NCBI GenBank assembly: GCA_963585895.1
Contig: OY757915.1
Coordinates: forward strand, 92,660,836 to 92,724,835
DNA length: 64,000 nt
Direction: 5' to 3'
Source: Sepioteuthis lessoniana
Taxonomy: Eukaryota; Mollusca; Cephalopoda; Myopsida; Loliginidae
The translations under genes and the position numbers were made by a program. The notes beneath the pieces are model-generated. The model ran no database searches. It saw nothing but the letters and a program-made list of their open reading frames with translations, and was not told where the DNA came from. Shown here in pieces: positions 54,736-64,000 of this stretch (the first letter of the stretch is position 1; each line of letters starts with the position of its first letter).

Positions 54736-55440
54736 TTACCCATTAGAGTTTTTCACATCAGTGTTAGTTGATGGTTTTTCACATGAGTTTGAGTGACAGC
54801 AAGTCTCCTCAAGTCTCCCGGACTCTTCACAGTATTCTAGCCGTTCTCGATAATGTAGTAGTTTGGATGGTCTCCACTCGTCCGACAACTTCCAAGTCCT
54901 CCTTTAGTAATCCTTTAGTTACTGTTCCAAACGCACTAATTACAATTTGTGTAATTGTCACCTACATGTTTCATAGTGTTTTCAATTCCCCAGCAAGGTC
55001 GAGGCTCTTATCCTTCTTTTAACATTCTTTCAGTTTTATTCTGTGGTCGGCTGGGACAGCAAAGTTGAAAATTTTGCAAGTTCTCTTTTTTTAAAATTAC
55101 TTTAAGATCTGGTCTTCTGGTTGAGATTAGGTGATCTGTGTGTATGTTAAAGTCCCATTGGAGTTTATGTGTGTTATCATCTACGACAGATGCTGGGTTG
55201 TGTATATACCATTTGTTCGTATGGTCAAATTAAAATTTTTTGCACATCTTCCAGTGGATCATTTTGCTCTCTCAGTCGTGTCTAGTCTTATACTCCTTCA
55301 TTGCTAATTCGTTGCATTCGCTTATTATGTGATTGATGGTTTCGTCTCTCTCACAACATAACCTACATTTGCTATCTTGTTGCGTCTTATCCATTCTCGC
55401 TTTGATTTGATTGGTTCTCATGGCGTTGTGTTGTGCAGCT
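54736..55440 (-). pseudogene. Second LINE family, C-terminal end with CCHC-like motif, copy 2
   Basis: Minus strand from about 55,440 reads NAMRTNQIKARMDKTQQ, then CRLCCERDETINHIISEC, a C-x2-C-x8-H-x4-C finger found near the C-terminus of some LINE proteins, then further fragments to VETIQTTTLSRTARIL. Many stops. It carries its own (AAT)n-type tail at about 54,720-54,735, so copies 1 and 2 are either two insertions or a tandem duplication. The clade is not determined. Confidence 0.65.
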
Positions 55441-55469
55441 ATTAGGAGAGATAATGTTTCTCTCTGGAT

Positions 55470-55814
55470 GTTTTATTTATTTATTTATTTATTTATTTAT
55501 TATTATTATTATTATTCATACAATGCAGACTGCTATAATTTTTTTTTTATATTCACAACGTTTCGGCTAGTAAAACGAAGAAGAAACGGATCCTTGAAGG
55601 TTCGTATCTCGTCCTTGTGCGTGTGCATCTCAACCGTCTTCGACTTCCTCTCTCACTCTACCCATACGTACATTTCGAGTAAAAAAATCGGAAAAGAAAA
55701 GAAACAGACTATATTTTTTATATATTAGCATTTTTGTTTTCCTTTGCTGTATACAATATTTTCACAACGTTTCTGTGACTATACTCTCTGACCTTCTTTT
55801 TTGCGGGGATGGGG
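55470..55814. repeat. (TTTA)n(ATT)n and Rep-J-like fragments
   Basis: Tetra- and trinucleotide runs at about 55,472-55,515. Then two copies of 'ttcacaacgtttcggct'/'ttcacaacgtttctgtga' about 200 bp apart, followed by 'ctgaccttctttt', resembling the Rep-J core of the foldback element at 12,274. Confidence 0.55.
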
Positions 55815-56826
55815 AGGAGCCTGCCGAGAATCATTATGCGTATAACAGCCAAAATGAGTATAGCTGTATGCAGTGTGTACTGGTATGATTAAGTTAACTG
55901 ATTGTAATATGACAAAGTCAACTGACTTTTGTGAATATCGCAGTTATAATATTCTTCACAGATGTCGGAATAAATCAGATTTTTGTAGTTACCTAAGATA
56001 ACAGGATGATTGTTGAGAAGACTAAGTGTGACTATCTGTAGCGAGAGGTCAAGCCGTGTGGTAAATGTCGGGGCTGGCAAGAGTTCAAAAGCCAGAAAGA
56101 CTGACAATATGGAAATATTGTTTTGAGTCAATAAATGGAGAGGAAATGACCCTTGAACCTTATTTGGGGTGCATTTTCAGCATAAGAACAGATTTGGATA
56201 ACAGAGAGATGTGCGTATAATATACTGTTAGTTTACGTCACGGTTCGGTGTTTGAGCTGCAAAGAGAACGAATCGACTTGTATAAGAACACACACGCAAT
56301 TTTAACATCAGTCAATCCAAAGAAAGCTCTATCTCATATAACTACGTACTCATCTGTGAATGACCCCAACATTTCACTAAGTTGCTAAAATTGACTTAAG
56401 ACCGATGCACATATAACCAGTCTAGATGTTGTATTCTGTTTTGTATAACTAAAGATAACATGTGATAGTTGATTGTATTTCACTTGATATTATTGTTCAT
56501 CCGGAAAGGGGATCAGCTTATCCTGTTCAGAATATTCGTCACCAGAGATTAATACTGCTTATCAGTTTGGGAAATAAATGTTTCCTTGGCATAAAAGAAT
56601 CACCATTCTTTTTAAATATTAAGCTAGATGATCGAGGGATAGATCTGTGCTTTCGTGACAGTTTAGCATTGTAAAAAGCCTCTCAGTTCCAAGAGCTGTG
56701 TTGAGTTTAAAATTTCACATGGGGTTCGAACTGCGCTGAGATCAGAAATACGAAATGTTTAGAGTGGGAAGGGTTTAGTTTATAGAAATTCTGTAACAAA
56801 AAATGCCACCTTATGTCTGTCCAAAA

Positions 56827-56828
<2 letters not shown>
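55815..56828. other. Unassigned 1 kb, candidate unique DNA
   Basis: No recognised repeat, no microsatellite, no frame over 80 codons. The longest unannotated stretch of complex sequence in the window. Confidence 0.45.

Positions 56829-56861
<33 letters not shown>
56829..56861. repeat. (TA)n microsatellite
   Basis: Pure TA run. Confidence 0.93.
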
Positions 56862-56863
<2 letters not shown>

Positions 56864-56964
56864 GTGCTGTTGGGGTAGCATATTTATTAGTCCGAAGAAA
56901 AATATACATATGTATAAGTTTCTTTTTTTGTTTCTCCAAAGAAAGAAAAAAGCCTGAGTGCGTA

Positions 56965-57655
56965 TTTGGTTTTGGGTTGGTTTGGTTTTATGGCATATCA
57001 AAAATTGGATGTAATTTTATGCCGAATCCTTTTATACATATATCAAATGAATGATTTCTAAACACATTTTCAAGATAACAATCTTAAACAAGCCTGAGCT
57101 CATTTTTTTTTGTCACAGAGTTAAATGCTTTTATTTAACTTGAAACAACTTGTACAGTTTTTTTGTTTACACACAGTCATTTATTAAAATAGTCTTTTTG
57201 TTTACACACAGTTAAATGTAAAAACAGTTCTATTTCTAACAATTCAATTTAGCGTTTGTACAGTTAAATATCAACAGCTCTATTACGAACAATTCAGTTT
57301 AGCATAAATACACAGTTTTTTTGTTTACACAGAGTTAAACGATCAAACAGTTCTATTTCAAACAATTCAGTTTAGCACGTCAACAAAGTTAAATGATTCT
57401 AAGTATTGCTATGTAGCACTAAGAATTCAATTAGACATCAGAAATTTGTTTAAACACAGTTAAATGCAAAAACAGTTCTATTTCCAGCAATTCCGTTTGG
57501 CATAAGTACAGTTTAAATGTCAAACAGTTCTATTTGACCCATAGATAGGACCTATCAGGTGCTGCTACTCTGAGCCAGAGTGGACCAAGAAGCGATGGCA
57601 ATGAAGGGATACTCCGCATTCTCCAAAGATCCAGCATTATAGGAGACTCACCATC
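56965..57655 (-). mobile_element. Rep-B copy, part 1
   Basis: 'ggttggtttggttttatggc' 3' end at left, 'aacacattttcaagataaca', several modules, 'gacctatcaggtgctgctac', ending inside the head at a Rep-A insertion. Confidence 0.78.
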
Positions 57656-57936
57656 GTGGTGTAATGGTTAAAGCGATGAACTGCGGAATCGTAGTACGCG
57701 AGTTCGTACTCCAGTCGCGCTATTACGTTCACTTTCGGGCAAATACCCTTGGGAAAGGTATGAACCCCCTTATTCTCCCTCCAGCTATGGATAAATAGTA
57801 GGACGGACTAGGTTCTTCAGCCTTGGTGAGGCAACTAGTCTAGGAGAAGGAAAACTCTGAATTAAAACCTGTTAAACTCCGCTTAAAAATTGACCTTGTG
57901 TCATATCCAGCCCGAGCGGAGGGGTTGGTTAATAGT
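57656..57936 (+). mobile_element. Rep-A body on a Rep-C-type head, nested in Rep-B
   Basis: Flanked by accatc (57,650-57,655 and 57,937-57,942). The head reads GTGGTGTAATGGTTAAAGCG and 'ctgcggaatcgtagtacgcg' as in Rep-C, but the tail is Rep-A ('gagcggaggggttggttaat'). Rep-B resumes on the other side. Confidence 0.85.
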
Positions 57937-58043
57937 ACCATCAGATTGCTTAGTATCATATCCAGGACACTCATTGGGGGCGCCTTACTCCTCTGCATAG
58001 ATGGAGTCGATAAATTCTGCAACTCTCGTCAGCTGGGCCAGGT
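57937..58043 (-). mobile_element. Rep-B copy, part 2 (head)
   Basis: 'ccatcagattgcttagtatc' through 'ctgcaactctcgtcagctgg' completes the copy interrupted by Rep-A. Confidence 0.78.
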
Positions 58044-58049
58044 TGTCCG

Positions 58050-58205
58050 TGTTTGTGTTCATTTAGGCAGAGGGTGATTTCATTTATAGTCATATTTTTT
58101 ACCAATGTCAAACAGTTCTGTTTTAACACAAAACCATCATCAGGGCAATTGATATGTGATGTTGTAACTTCTGAATTATGAATAATTCTATTTTTGAAAT
58201 GAAGC
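58050..58205 (-). repeat. Rep-K, copy 1
   Basis: Reverse complement ('agaagttacaacatcacata', 'ccctgatgatggttttgt') matches 59,690-59,800. Class unknown; the cctgatgatgg core is reminiscent of SINE/LINE tails. Confidence 0.5.
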
Positions 58206-58285
58206 AAAAAAAGTTTCCAGTCATTATTCTCCCAAAATTACAAAGAGACAAGATAAAGAAATAGAGAAAGTTAGTGATATATCAT

Positions 58286-58967
58286 CATCATCATGTGCTG
58301 GTAGCACGGATATCCCTGACCCTCTCTCGCCACTTTTCTCTATCGTTTATCGAATCTGGCAGGTCTTCTGGACTATATCCCGTATCCTCACATAGTTGCT
58401 GAATGTATGTTCGTGCTGGTCATCCTGCTTTTTCTCGGCCATGTGTGGGGGTCCATAGGAGTACATCACTTATGAGTTCGTCCCTGCTTCTCCAGCAGTG
58501 TCCTGCATGTCTGGTTCGTCTAACTTGAATAGTTTTCGTGAAAGGAGGCAGGTGGCCATGCAGTTGGTGTCTTGTGGGGTATTGCCGCCAGGACTTGTCC
58601 AAGATTGCTCGCAGCATTCTTGTGTAATTGCCGTCTAGCTTCTTCTCCAGCTGTTTTGTTAGAGTCCATGTAGTGCATCCATATAGCAGTATCGATGCGA
58701 CCGCTGCCTGGAAGAAACTGCGTTTCATTTTATCGGTTAGGTCTGATTTCCATATAATCGATAGCCTATTGATAGCTGTCCATGCCTTCGTTAACCTCGT
58801 GTCGATGTCCTTTTCGGTTGATGCGACGCTGCTTCCTAGGTAAGTGAATTTGTCTACTAGTTTAAGAGGGGTTCCGTCTAGAGTGGAGATGTCACCCGTT
58901 TGATTATAGCACATATATTCCGTTTTGTGTGCATTGACAGAGAGGCCTATGCCTGCGGCTGCTCGTT

Positions 58968-58972
<5 letters not shown>
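58286..58972 (-). pseudogene. RTE-like LINE reverse transcriptase, C-terminal half
   Basis: A 183-codon minus frame (58,971 down to 58,420) is uninterrupted: ERAAAGIGLSVNAHKTEYM, DKFTYLGSSVASTEKDID, RSFFQAAVASILLYGC, HQLHGHLPPFTKTIQV and TPTHGREKAG. It stops where GRPAR is expected, consistent with a CGA to TGA change. Beyond the stop the sequence continues in frame to the (CAT)n tail at 58,282. The 5' end is truncated inside RT and abuts (TA)n. With 13,429 this is the best preserved RT in the window. Confidence 0.88.

Positions 58973-59016
<44 letters not shown>
58973..59016. repeat. (TA)n at the LINE 5' truncation point
   Basis: Pure TA, directly joined to RT codons. Confidence 0.95.
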
Positions 59017-59019
<3 letters not shown>

Positions 59020-59029
59020 CGTTACGCTT

Positions 59030-59283
59030 AAAGACCAGTCAGCTGGGGCTGTAGTGAATATTCTATTATGACTTTAAGCAATCGGATGGTGAGGATCCAG
59101 TAATGCTAGAGAATGTTGAGCACTTCTTCATTACCATCACTCCCAGGTTCACTCTGACCCGGAGTAATAGCCCCGGTAAGGGTCCTATCAATAGGTCAAA
59201 TAGAACTATTAAGCATTTAAACTGAATGCAAAGGACATACTAAACTGAAGTGCTTGAAATAGAACTGTTTGATCACTTAACTT
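59030..59283 (+). mobile_element. Rep-B copy, tail missing
   Basis: 'gaccagtcagctggggctgt' head through 'gtcctatcaataggtcaaat' and two modules; Rep-D follows at the module end. Confidence 0.72.
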
Positions 59284-59286
59284 TAT

Positions 59287-59556
59287 GTAAGTAAGTAAAG
59301 TAAAGTTAGCGACCATAGTCGAGGGTGACCCGAAGGCTTCCTTTTCGATAGCTACTACACCAAGGTGTAGGGGAGGGCGCTACTCCATTCCCAGGATTGC
59401 TCCACTTTACCCTTGAACCGTACCTTATAATGCTGAGTGTTAAGCAAGGTGGTATCAAGTACCATTTTTAAAGTCTTTGGTATGACTCGACCTGGGATTG
59501 AACCCAGGTCTCTCGGGCCATTGGCGAACACTCTAACCGCTGGACCAATGTCCCGG
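59287..59556 (-). mobile_element. Rep-D copy
   Basis: Complete; minus-strand head 'ggtccagcggttagagtgtt' and B box gggttcaatcccagg. Close to the copy at 29,884. Confidence 0.83.
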
Positions 59557-59689
59557 TTGTTAATGATACATAGCAATACTTGTAACTATCTAACTTTGTT
59601 GACTTATGTTTACAAATCATATATATGTAATGATTATTTAAAAGCTTTTTTTTTTCCTTTTTTCGTTTCATTTTAGAAACATAATCAAA

Positions 59690-59800
59690 TATTATTTCGA
59701 AGTTACAAGATCAAATATCAACTGTCCTGATGATGGTTTAATGTAACAATCGAAATGTTAAACGTTGATAAATAGTTCAACTATAAATTACATGATCCCC
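59690..59800 (+). repeat. Rep-K, copy 2
   Basis: 'cgaagttacaagatcaaata' and 'tgtcctgatgatggtttaat' match the reverse complement of 58,050-58,205. Confidence 0.5.
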
Positions 59801-59867
59801 TGAATAGCTTGTTTTTTTTTATTGATATTTGTACCTTTGCATACCGTTGAATTTATTTTCATATACA

Positions 59868-59872
<5 letters not shown>

Positions 59873-59930
<58 letters not shown>
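59873..59930. repeat. (TA)n microsatellite
   Basis: About 58 bp pure TA. Confidence 0.95.
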
Positions 59931-59932
<2 letters not shown>

Positions 59933-60049
59933 TTTATTTGTACTTGTTGCTTAACTGAAATTCTTTCTCTCTTAACTTTACTTGAAAGAGTCACATGGAA
60001 ATATCAAAGTCTTTTTCCTGTTGTAATACTCTTAAAAAAATTTAGCACA
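59931..60049. other. Unassigned
   Basis: Short AT-rich stretch, nothing recognised. Confidence 0.35.
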
Positions 60050-60450
60050 AAGAAAGTTAATTTGTATAATGATAGTTTTTTTTTTAAATTTCTAACGTTT
60101 TGTTGGGTGATGATGAGGTCAATAGTCCGAATATTCAAAGTAATTAATACTTTGTATATTCGGACTATTGTCCTGATCTTTATAATCACAGTGTTTAGGT
60201 TGATGTCCCACGGCCTTCTTTAGGTGTTTCATACCAAACTCGGACGTCTACTCAGAAGCTATTAAACTACAAGGGAAAACTGTTCCAGTTCTGTTGACCA
60301 TGACCAAGCACAAGTGTTAGACCCTTGTAAATATTCCTTGTTAATATTAACTGTTGTTGGGATTGAACCTGCAACCTCTCGTTGATTTCACTCATAAGCT
60401 TCTTTCAATGAAACGCCGTATCCACGGCGCCATGTGTCCTCGGCGGACTA
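60050..60450 (-). mobile_element. tRNA-headed SINE-like element with Rep-J core
   Basis: On the minus strand 60,450-60,350 contains 'gaggttgcaggttcaatccc' (B-box-like), and 60,230-60,070 contains 'cacctaaagaaggccgtggg' and 'aaaacgttagaaat', the Rep-J core in decayed form. It suggests Rep-J is the body of a tRNA-derived SINE. Confidence 0.5.
60120..60169. repeat. Hairpin, 22-bp arms
   Basis: aatagtccgaatattcaaag and its near-perfect complement (one mismatch) flank a loop of about 5 nt. Confidence 0.85.
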
Positions 60451-60728
60451 GTTGGTGTGAATTTTGGGAAGTCATAAAACTAATGTCTCCATCTCATTAA
60501 TTTTTACCAGAGCTCATACTGAATTTTTTTTATCGAGACTTTTTGATTAATGGTTCCCAAATTGTAATCTTCTCTTTTCTCGAATGTTTTTTTTTTTTTT
60601 TTTTTTGTTAGTTCATTGGTTGGTTTCACGTTGTGTTGACTCAGTTTTTTCTTTGCAAACGAAAATATGGTTTCAAATAACTATTTGCATTTTATGATAA
60701 TAATCATTTATTTGCACTTTTATATACT
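60451..60728. other. Unassigned, T-rich
   Basis: Includes a pure T run at about 60,588-60,606. No gene recognised. Confidence 0.4.
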
Positions 60729-61064
60729 GTTTCAAGTATTCCTACCTAACCCTAACAATTTGTACACACTTATAAGGTTTCAAGTATTCCTACCAAACAC
60801 GAACAATTTGCACACACTTATATGGTTTCAAGTATTCCTAACAAACTCTAACAATTTGCACACACTTATATGGTTTCAAGTATTCCTACCAAACTCTAAC
60901 AATTTGCACACACTTATATGGTTTCAAGTATTTCTACCAAACTCTAACAATTTGCACACACTTATATGGTTTCAAGTATTCCTACCTAACACTAACAATT
61001 CGCACACACTTATATGGTTTCAAGTATTCCTAACTAACACAAACAATTTGCGCATAATTATATA
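60729..61064. repeat. 48-bp minisatellite, 7 copies
   Basis: Units start at 60,729, 60,777 and every 48 bp to 61,017, with 'caagtattcctaccaaactc' and 'aatttgcacacacttatat'. As 48 is divisible by 3, one frame stays open and encodes a repeated 16-residue peptide (FQVFLPNSNNLHTLIW). No start context or domain argues for a gene. Confidence 0.93.
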
Positions 61065-61065
61065 C

Positions 61066-61210
61066 CTAAGTAAGTTGACGACCGTAGTCGAGGGTAACCC
61101 GAAGGCTCCCTTTTCGATAGCTACTACACTAAGGTGTAGGGGAGGGCGTTATCCTTTCCCTTGATTGTCAGTTTACCCTTGATCCTTACCTAATAATGCT
61201 GAGTGTTAAG
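61066..61210 (-). mobile_element. Rep-D copy, 3' part, split by Rep-X
   Basis: From 'ccgtagtcgagggtaaccc' to 'aatgctgagtgttaag', which is where the consensus should continue 'caaggaggcatcaag'. That continuation is at 61,771. Confidence 0.85.
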
Positions 61211-61770
61211 TGTTATATAATTAAGGAATGATTTTTTATATAAATCATTTTAATTATATTTTTATCATTCAGTTTGGTAAGTCTTTGAACTACTCGATTT
61301 CTTTGTCCAGGTGCATAGTCAGATGGTACAGTCTTACGCCCGCGCGCAAAGGATATGACAATCACCATTTGTCATAATAAACCCCCAGACAGGAAATGGG
61401 CTGGACTGTGGATGACGTCATGCCCAGAAGAGATGGTCCTGAGAATTTGAGGATTTTGAAAAGACAGTAGTTGAGCATTCGACCGTTGAAGGAGTAGTTG
61501 GGTTTTCTACAGTTGAGTTTTTCGGATCTTGACCGGCAGAGATTAATTGAGATCTTAAACATCACAAGATGCGCCGCGCGTTGGAGTGGAGTCAGCATAG
61601 TATGATTAACATAGGCTTTTAAGAATTGTGTCTCTCTCCTCGTGTCACCATGAACGGATGTCAGAAATTTATAAACCCGTTCGTATCCGAAACGAAAAAG
61701 ACCGCCTGTATTTGAATATGTATTTGTATTACTGTTGAGATTAATATCATTCTTATTATAGTATACAATA
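61211..61770 (-). mobile_element. Rep-X copy 2, inserted in Rep-D
   Basis: 560 bp between two halves of one Rep-D. The bases taag occur at 61,207-61,210 and 61,771-61,774, so a 4-bp target duplication is possible. Aligns by eye with the reverse complement of 4,070-4,640. No clear terminal inverted repeats (ends tgttatataattaagg and, reversed, tattgtatactataat). Confidence 0.65.
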
Positions 61771-61852
61771 TAAGCAAGGCAGCATCAAGTACCATTTTTT
61801 GAGTGTTTGGTATGACTCGACATGGGATTGAACCCAGGTCTTCAGGGCCGTG
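61771..61852 (-). mobile_element. Rep-D copy, 5' part, split by Rep-X
   Basis: 'caaggcagcatcaagtacca' and 'gggattgaacccaggtct' complete the Rep-D begun at 61,066; the tRNA-like head is cut short. Confidence 0.82.
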
Positions 61853-61877
61853 GTTTTACATAACTATTCCTATTCGA

Positions 61878-61883
<6 letters not shown>

Positions 61884-61910
<27 letters not shown>

Positions 61911-62205
61911 AGTTGTTCAGATTCTTTTGACTCTCTTTTGCCATACATTTCTATCGGCTGTCGTTTATAGTGGGTTTTCTTGACTGCACCCAGTGTCCAC
62001 GCAGAGCTGATGAATGTACTTCCTGACTGTTTGGGCAAAACCAGTGGATCTATCTACAAAAGGACGTCGCAAAGGAATTCGTTCGTGTTTGTCTTGTTCG
62101 TCTAACTTGGATGACTTGTGAGATGAAAGGTAAGTGGCCACAAAGCTGCTGTTTTGTGGGATGCTGCTTCCAGGTTTTTTTTCAAAACAACACGAATCAT
62201 TTGAA
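61884..62205 (-). pseudogene. Distant RTE-like LINE 3' end
   Basis: (CAT)n tail at 61,884-61,910. Beyond it the minus strand has RPFVDRSTGFAQTVRKYIHQ and LCVDTGCSQENPL, matching the GRPARTYIQQLCEDTGC pattern at a lower level, then 'aagcagcatcccacaaaaca'. A second, more diverged lineage of the same LINE. Confidence 0.65.
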
Positions 62206-62289
62206 AACAATTACAGATTCAAATACTTATTCTTAATACATAGGATTTGAGTAAAGTTAGATGGTTTTAAATATTCTTTGCTAATACAA
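62206..62289. other. AT-rich spacer
   Basis: Module F-like ('gagtaaagttagatggtttt'); no gene. Confidence 0.4.
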
Positions 62290-62640
62290 ATTGACCCAGC
62301 TTTAGAATACACCGATTGCATCTCTGAAGAGGTGTAAGACTCGACCAATGTGTGTCCTAGATATGACACTATACAATCTGATGGTGAGGTTCCAGTAATG
62401 CTGAAGCTTTGGGGAATGCGGGTTACTTCTTTACTACCATCGCTCCCAGTCCACTCTGGGAGCACCTGATAAGGCCCTATCAATGGGTTAAACAAAACTA
62501 AACTGTGTTCTTATGCTAAACTGAATTATTTGAAATAGAACTGTCTTAAATATTTAAACTGCGAATTTATGGTAAATTGAATAGTTTGAAAAAGAACTGT
62601 TTCTTATGCTAAACTGAATAATTTGAAATAGAACTGTTTT
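62290..62640 (+). mobile_element. Rep-B copy, tail missing
   Basis: Starts inside the head ('tagaatacaccgattgcatc'), 'gccctatcaatgggttaaac', then four modules to about 62,640. Confidence 0.72.
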
Positions 62641-62739
62641 AGGTTATACTGTGTGTAAACAGAAACTGTACTTATGCTAATCTGAACTTTTTGAAATACA
62701 ACAGTTTTTGGTCTTCGAATATATATTGACCATAAAGCA
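62641..62739 (+). mobile_element. Rep-B module continuation
   Basis: 'tgtgtgtaaacagaaactgt' and another module; leads into a second Rep-B head without an intervening tail. Confidence 0.6.
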
Positions 62740-63150
62740 CAAGTCTGCGCAGTAGCGCAGTCGGCTGAGGCTGTAGAATACATCGACTGTATGTCCGCAG
62801 AGGAGTAAAACTCCCCCAACGAGTGTCCTAGATATGACATTAGGTAATCTGATGGTGAGGCTTCAGTAATACTGGAGCTTAGGGGAATGCAGAGTACCTC
62901 TTAAGTGCTATCGCTCCCAGGTCCACTCTGTCCCGGAGTGGTAGCACATGAGAGGGTTTTTTCTATCGGTCAAATAGAACTAAACTGTATACTTATGCTA
63001 AACTGAATTGTTTGAAATAGAACTGTCTTTGACATTTAAACTTCAAACTTATGCAAAAGGGAATTGTTTGAAATAAAATTGTATATAAGTATAAAAATGG
63101 ATTTGGCATTAAATAACCTACAAAGGGTTGATATGCCATGAATCCAAACC
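62740..63150 (+). mobile_element. Rep-B copy, complete short form
   Basis: Head 'gcgcagtcggctgaggctgt', two modules, and tail 'ttggcattaaataacctaca' with 'gttgatatgccatgaatcc'. It is tandem with the copy to its left. Confidence 0.8.
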
Positions 63151-63159
63151 AAATACTAA

Positions 63160-63698
63160 TAATTTGTAAGTAATTAAATGGCATTCCTTTTAAGTAGGTA
63201 AACAAGCAATACTTAGTAACTTATTCAATGTTTAAGAGGCAATGTGTCTATACATTTTAGAATTATTTTAAACGTCATCTCAAAAAGATTAATTTGATTA
63301 ATAGATGAAATCCTGATAAGAACTTACCAATCAATGTCAGAGTTGGAATAAGAGTAATGATAATGAAACGGTGATTATATAGCTAAAAGTTCTAAACGTA
63401 GAGCCTCACAACCTGATGCAGTTTAAAACCATAACATTTGTTTTTATTAAAGATTTACTGAAAAATGACATTTGTTTACACTAGTGTCAAGAATCGGTCA
63501 CCCAGTATTATAGGCCGAATATTTGTTGTTGTTTTCTTTTACATACGTTAACATTTTATAGGCGGTCAGGTTCAAGTGGAATTGTCAGATTAGTCAATTC
63601 ACGTCTGGAGGACTCAAAAATCGTAACAAAAACAGAAACCATTTTTCCTTGTTCATTGGAACTCTGCTGACAAGGTCATGTACTAATAAAATGTTAAT
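63160..63698. other. Unassigned, with an old Rep-B trace
   Basis: 63,320-63,430 loosely resembles a minus Rep-B ('agagcctcacaacctgatgc'). The rest is unrecognised and no gene is supported. Confidence 0.35.
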
Positions 63699-63778
63699 AC
63701 AGTGACGCCCTCGAGATAGGAAATTAATTCGTTCCGTTGGAGATCTCGTATCTTGGAATTTTCGTATTATGGGTCAAG
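63699..63778. other. Possible DNA-transposon end
   Basis: 'cagtgacgccctcgagatag' and 'gttggagatctcgtatcttg' read as partial repeats of a 'ctcgtatcttggaatttcg' motif of a type I associate with abundant short DNA elements. No partner end is found in the window. Confidence 0.3.
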
Positions 63779-63787
63779 ATTTGCCCG

Positions 63788-64000
63788 ATAAATGGCTTGC
63801 CCAGTCGACTGGGGCTGTAGAATACACTTTTCGCGTCTCTGCAGAGAGGGAAAACTCATCCAAAGAGTGTCCTAGATATGACACAAAACAAACTCATGGT
63901 GAGGCTCGAGTAATGTTGGAGCTTTGGAGAATACAGAGTACCATTGCTCCCAGGTCCACTCTGACCCGGAGTAGTTGCACCGGATAGGGCTCTATCTACG
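63788..64000 (+). mobile_element. Rep-B copy, cut by window edge
   Basis: Head 'gcccagtcgactggggctgt' through 'gggctctatctac'; continues to the right of the window. Confidence 0.78.

Noticed and set aside
54469..55022. Two plus-strand frames with similar SLSDSKSPQVSRTL proteins as a duplicated gene
   Set aside because: The opposite strand encodes the C-terminus of a LINE protein with a CCHC-like motif; the plus frames are its antisense.

Overview
This 64 kb window is AT-rich, repeat-dense eukaryotic (metazoan) DNA. I find no intact host gene, no bacterial-type operon and no complete transposon open reading frame. Almost everything I can assign is transposon-derived or tandemly repeated: truncated non-LTR retrotransposons with one recurring RT protein, deleted mariner/Tc1/hAT DNA transposons, several tRNA-headed SINE-like families, many (TA)n tracts, and one 14-15 kb satellite array. 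The recurring RT, mariner and SINE-encoded peptides are ones I associate from memory with cephalopod (octopus) genomes, so a cephalopod or a similarly large-genome marine invertebrate is my inference; no database search was possible.
Labels used for families compared by eye: Rep-A (tRNA-like head, tail ending gagcggaggggttgg), Rep-C (same head as Rep-A, different tail), Rep-B (longer composite element; head reads 'agt-cga-ctgggg-ctgtag', middle made of ~50-60 bp modules, optional (TA)n, tail 'ttggcattaaataacc'), Rep-D (another tRNA-like head), module F (72-95 bp tandem units), mini-G (62-66 bp retroposed unit), Rep-H, Rep-J, Rep-K and Rep-X (small families of unknown class). Boundaries without target-site duplications are good to about 10-20 bp.
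Layout: 1-8 kb is Rep-B/C/D and module F with an RTE-like LINE, Rep-X and a mariner. 8-18 kb holds Rep-A/B/C/D copies, mini-G, a polypurine block, a foldback element and an RTE-like copy nested in Rep-B. 18-24 kb has long (TA)n tracts hosting a hAT-like element, a mariner, a perfect 67-bp hairpin and a Tc1-like remnant. 24-34 kb has RTE copies (one with a 5' inversion), a mariner-like transposase remnant carrying a 46-bp minisatellite, and a 150-bp higher-order TA/GAGTGA repeat. 34.4-49.4 kb is the satellite (102-bp and 91-bp monomers, with inverted blocks). 49.4-64 kb returns to the SINE/LINE mosaic, including a second copy of Rep-X that splits a Rep-D.
These parts do not cooperate as a gene system; the window records successive insertions. 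The best candidates for something undescribed are the satellite's architecture (two length classes, inverted duplication, a motif resembling overlapping AP-1 and NR5A/ERR sites in each monomer), the mini-G unit with perfect or near-perfect 16-bp target duplications, Rep-X, and mariner deletion derivatives sharing one telomere-like junction.
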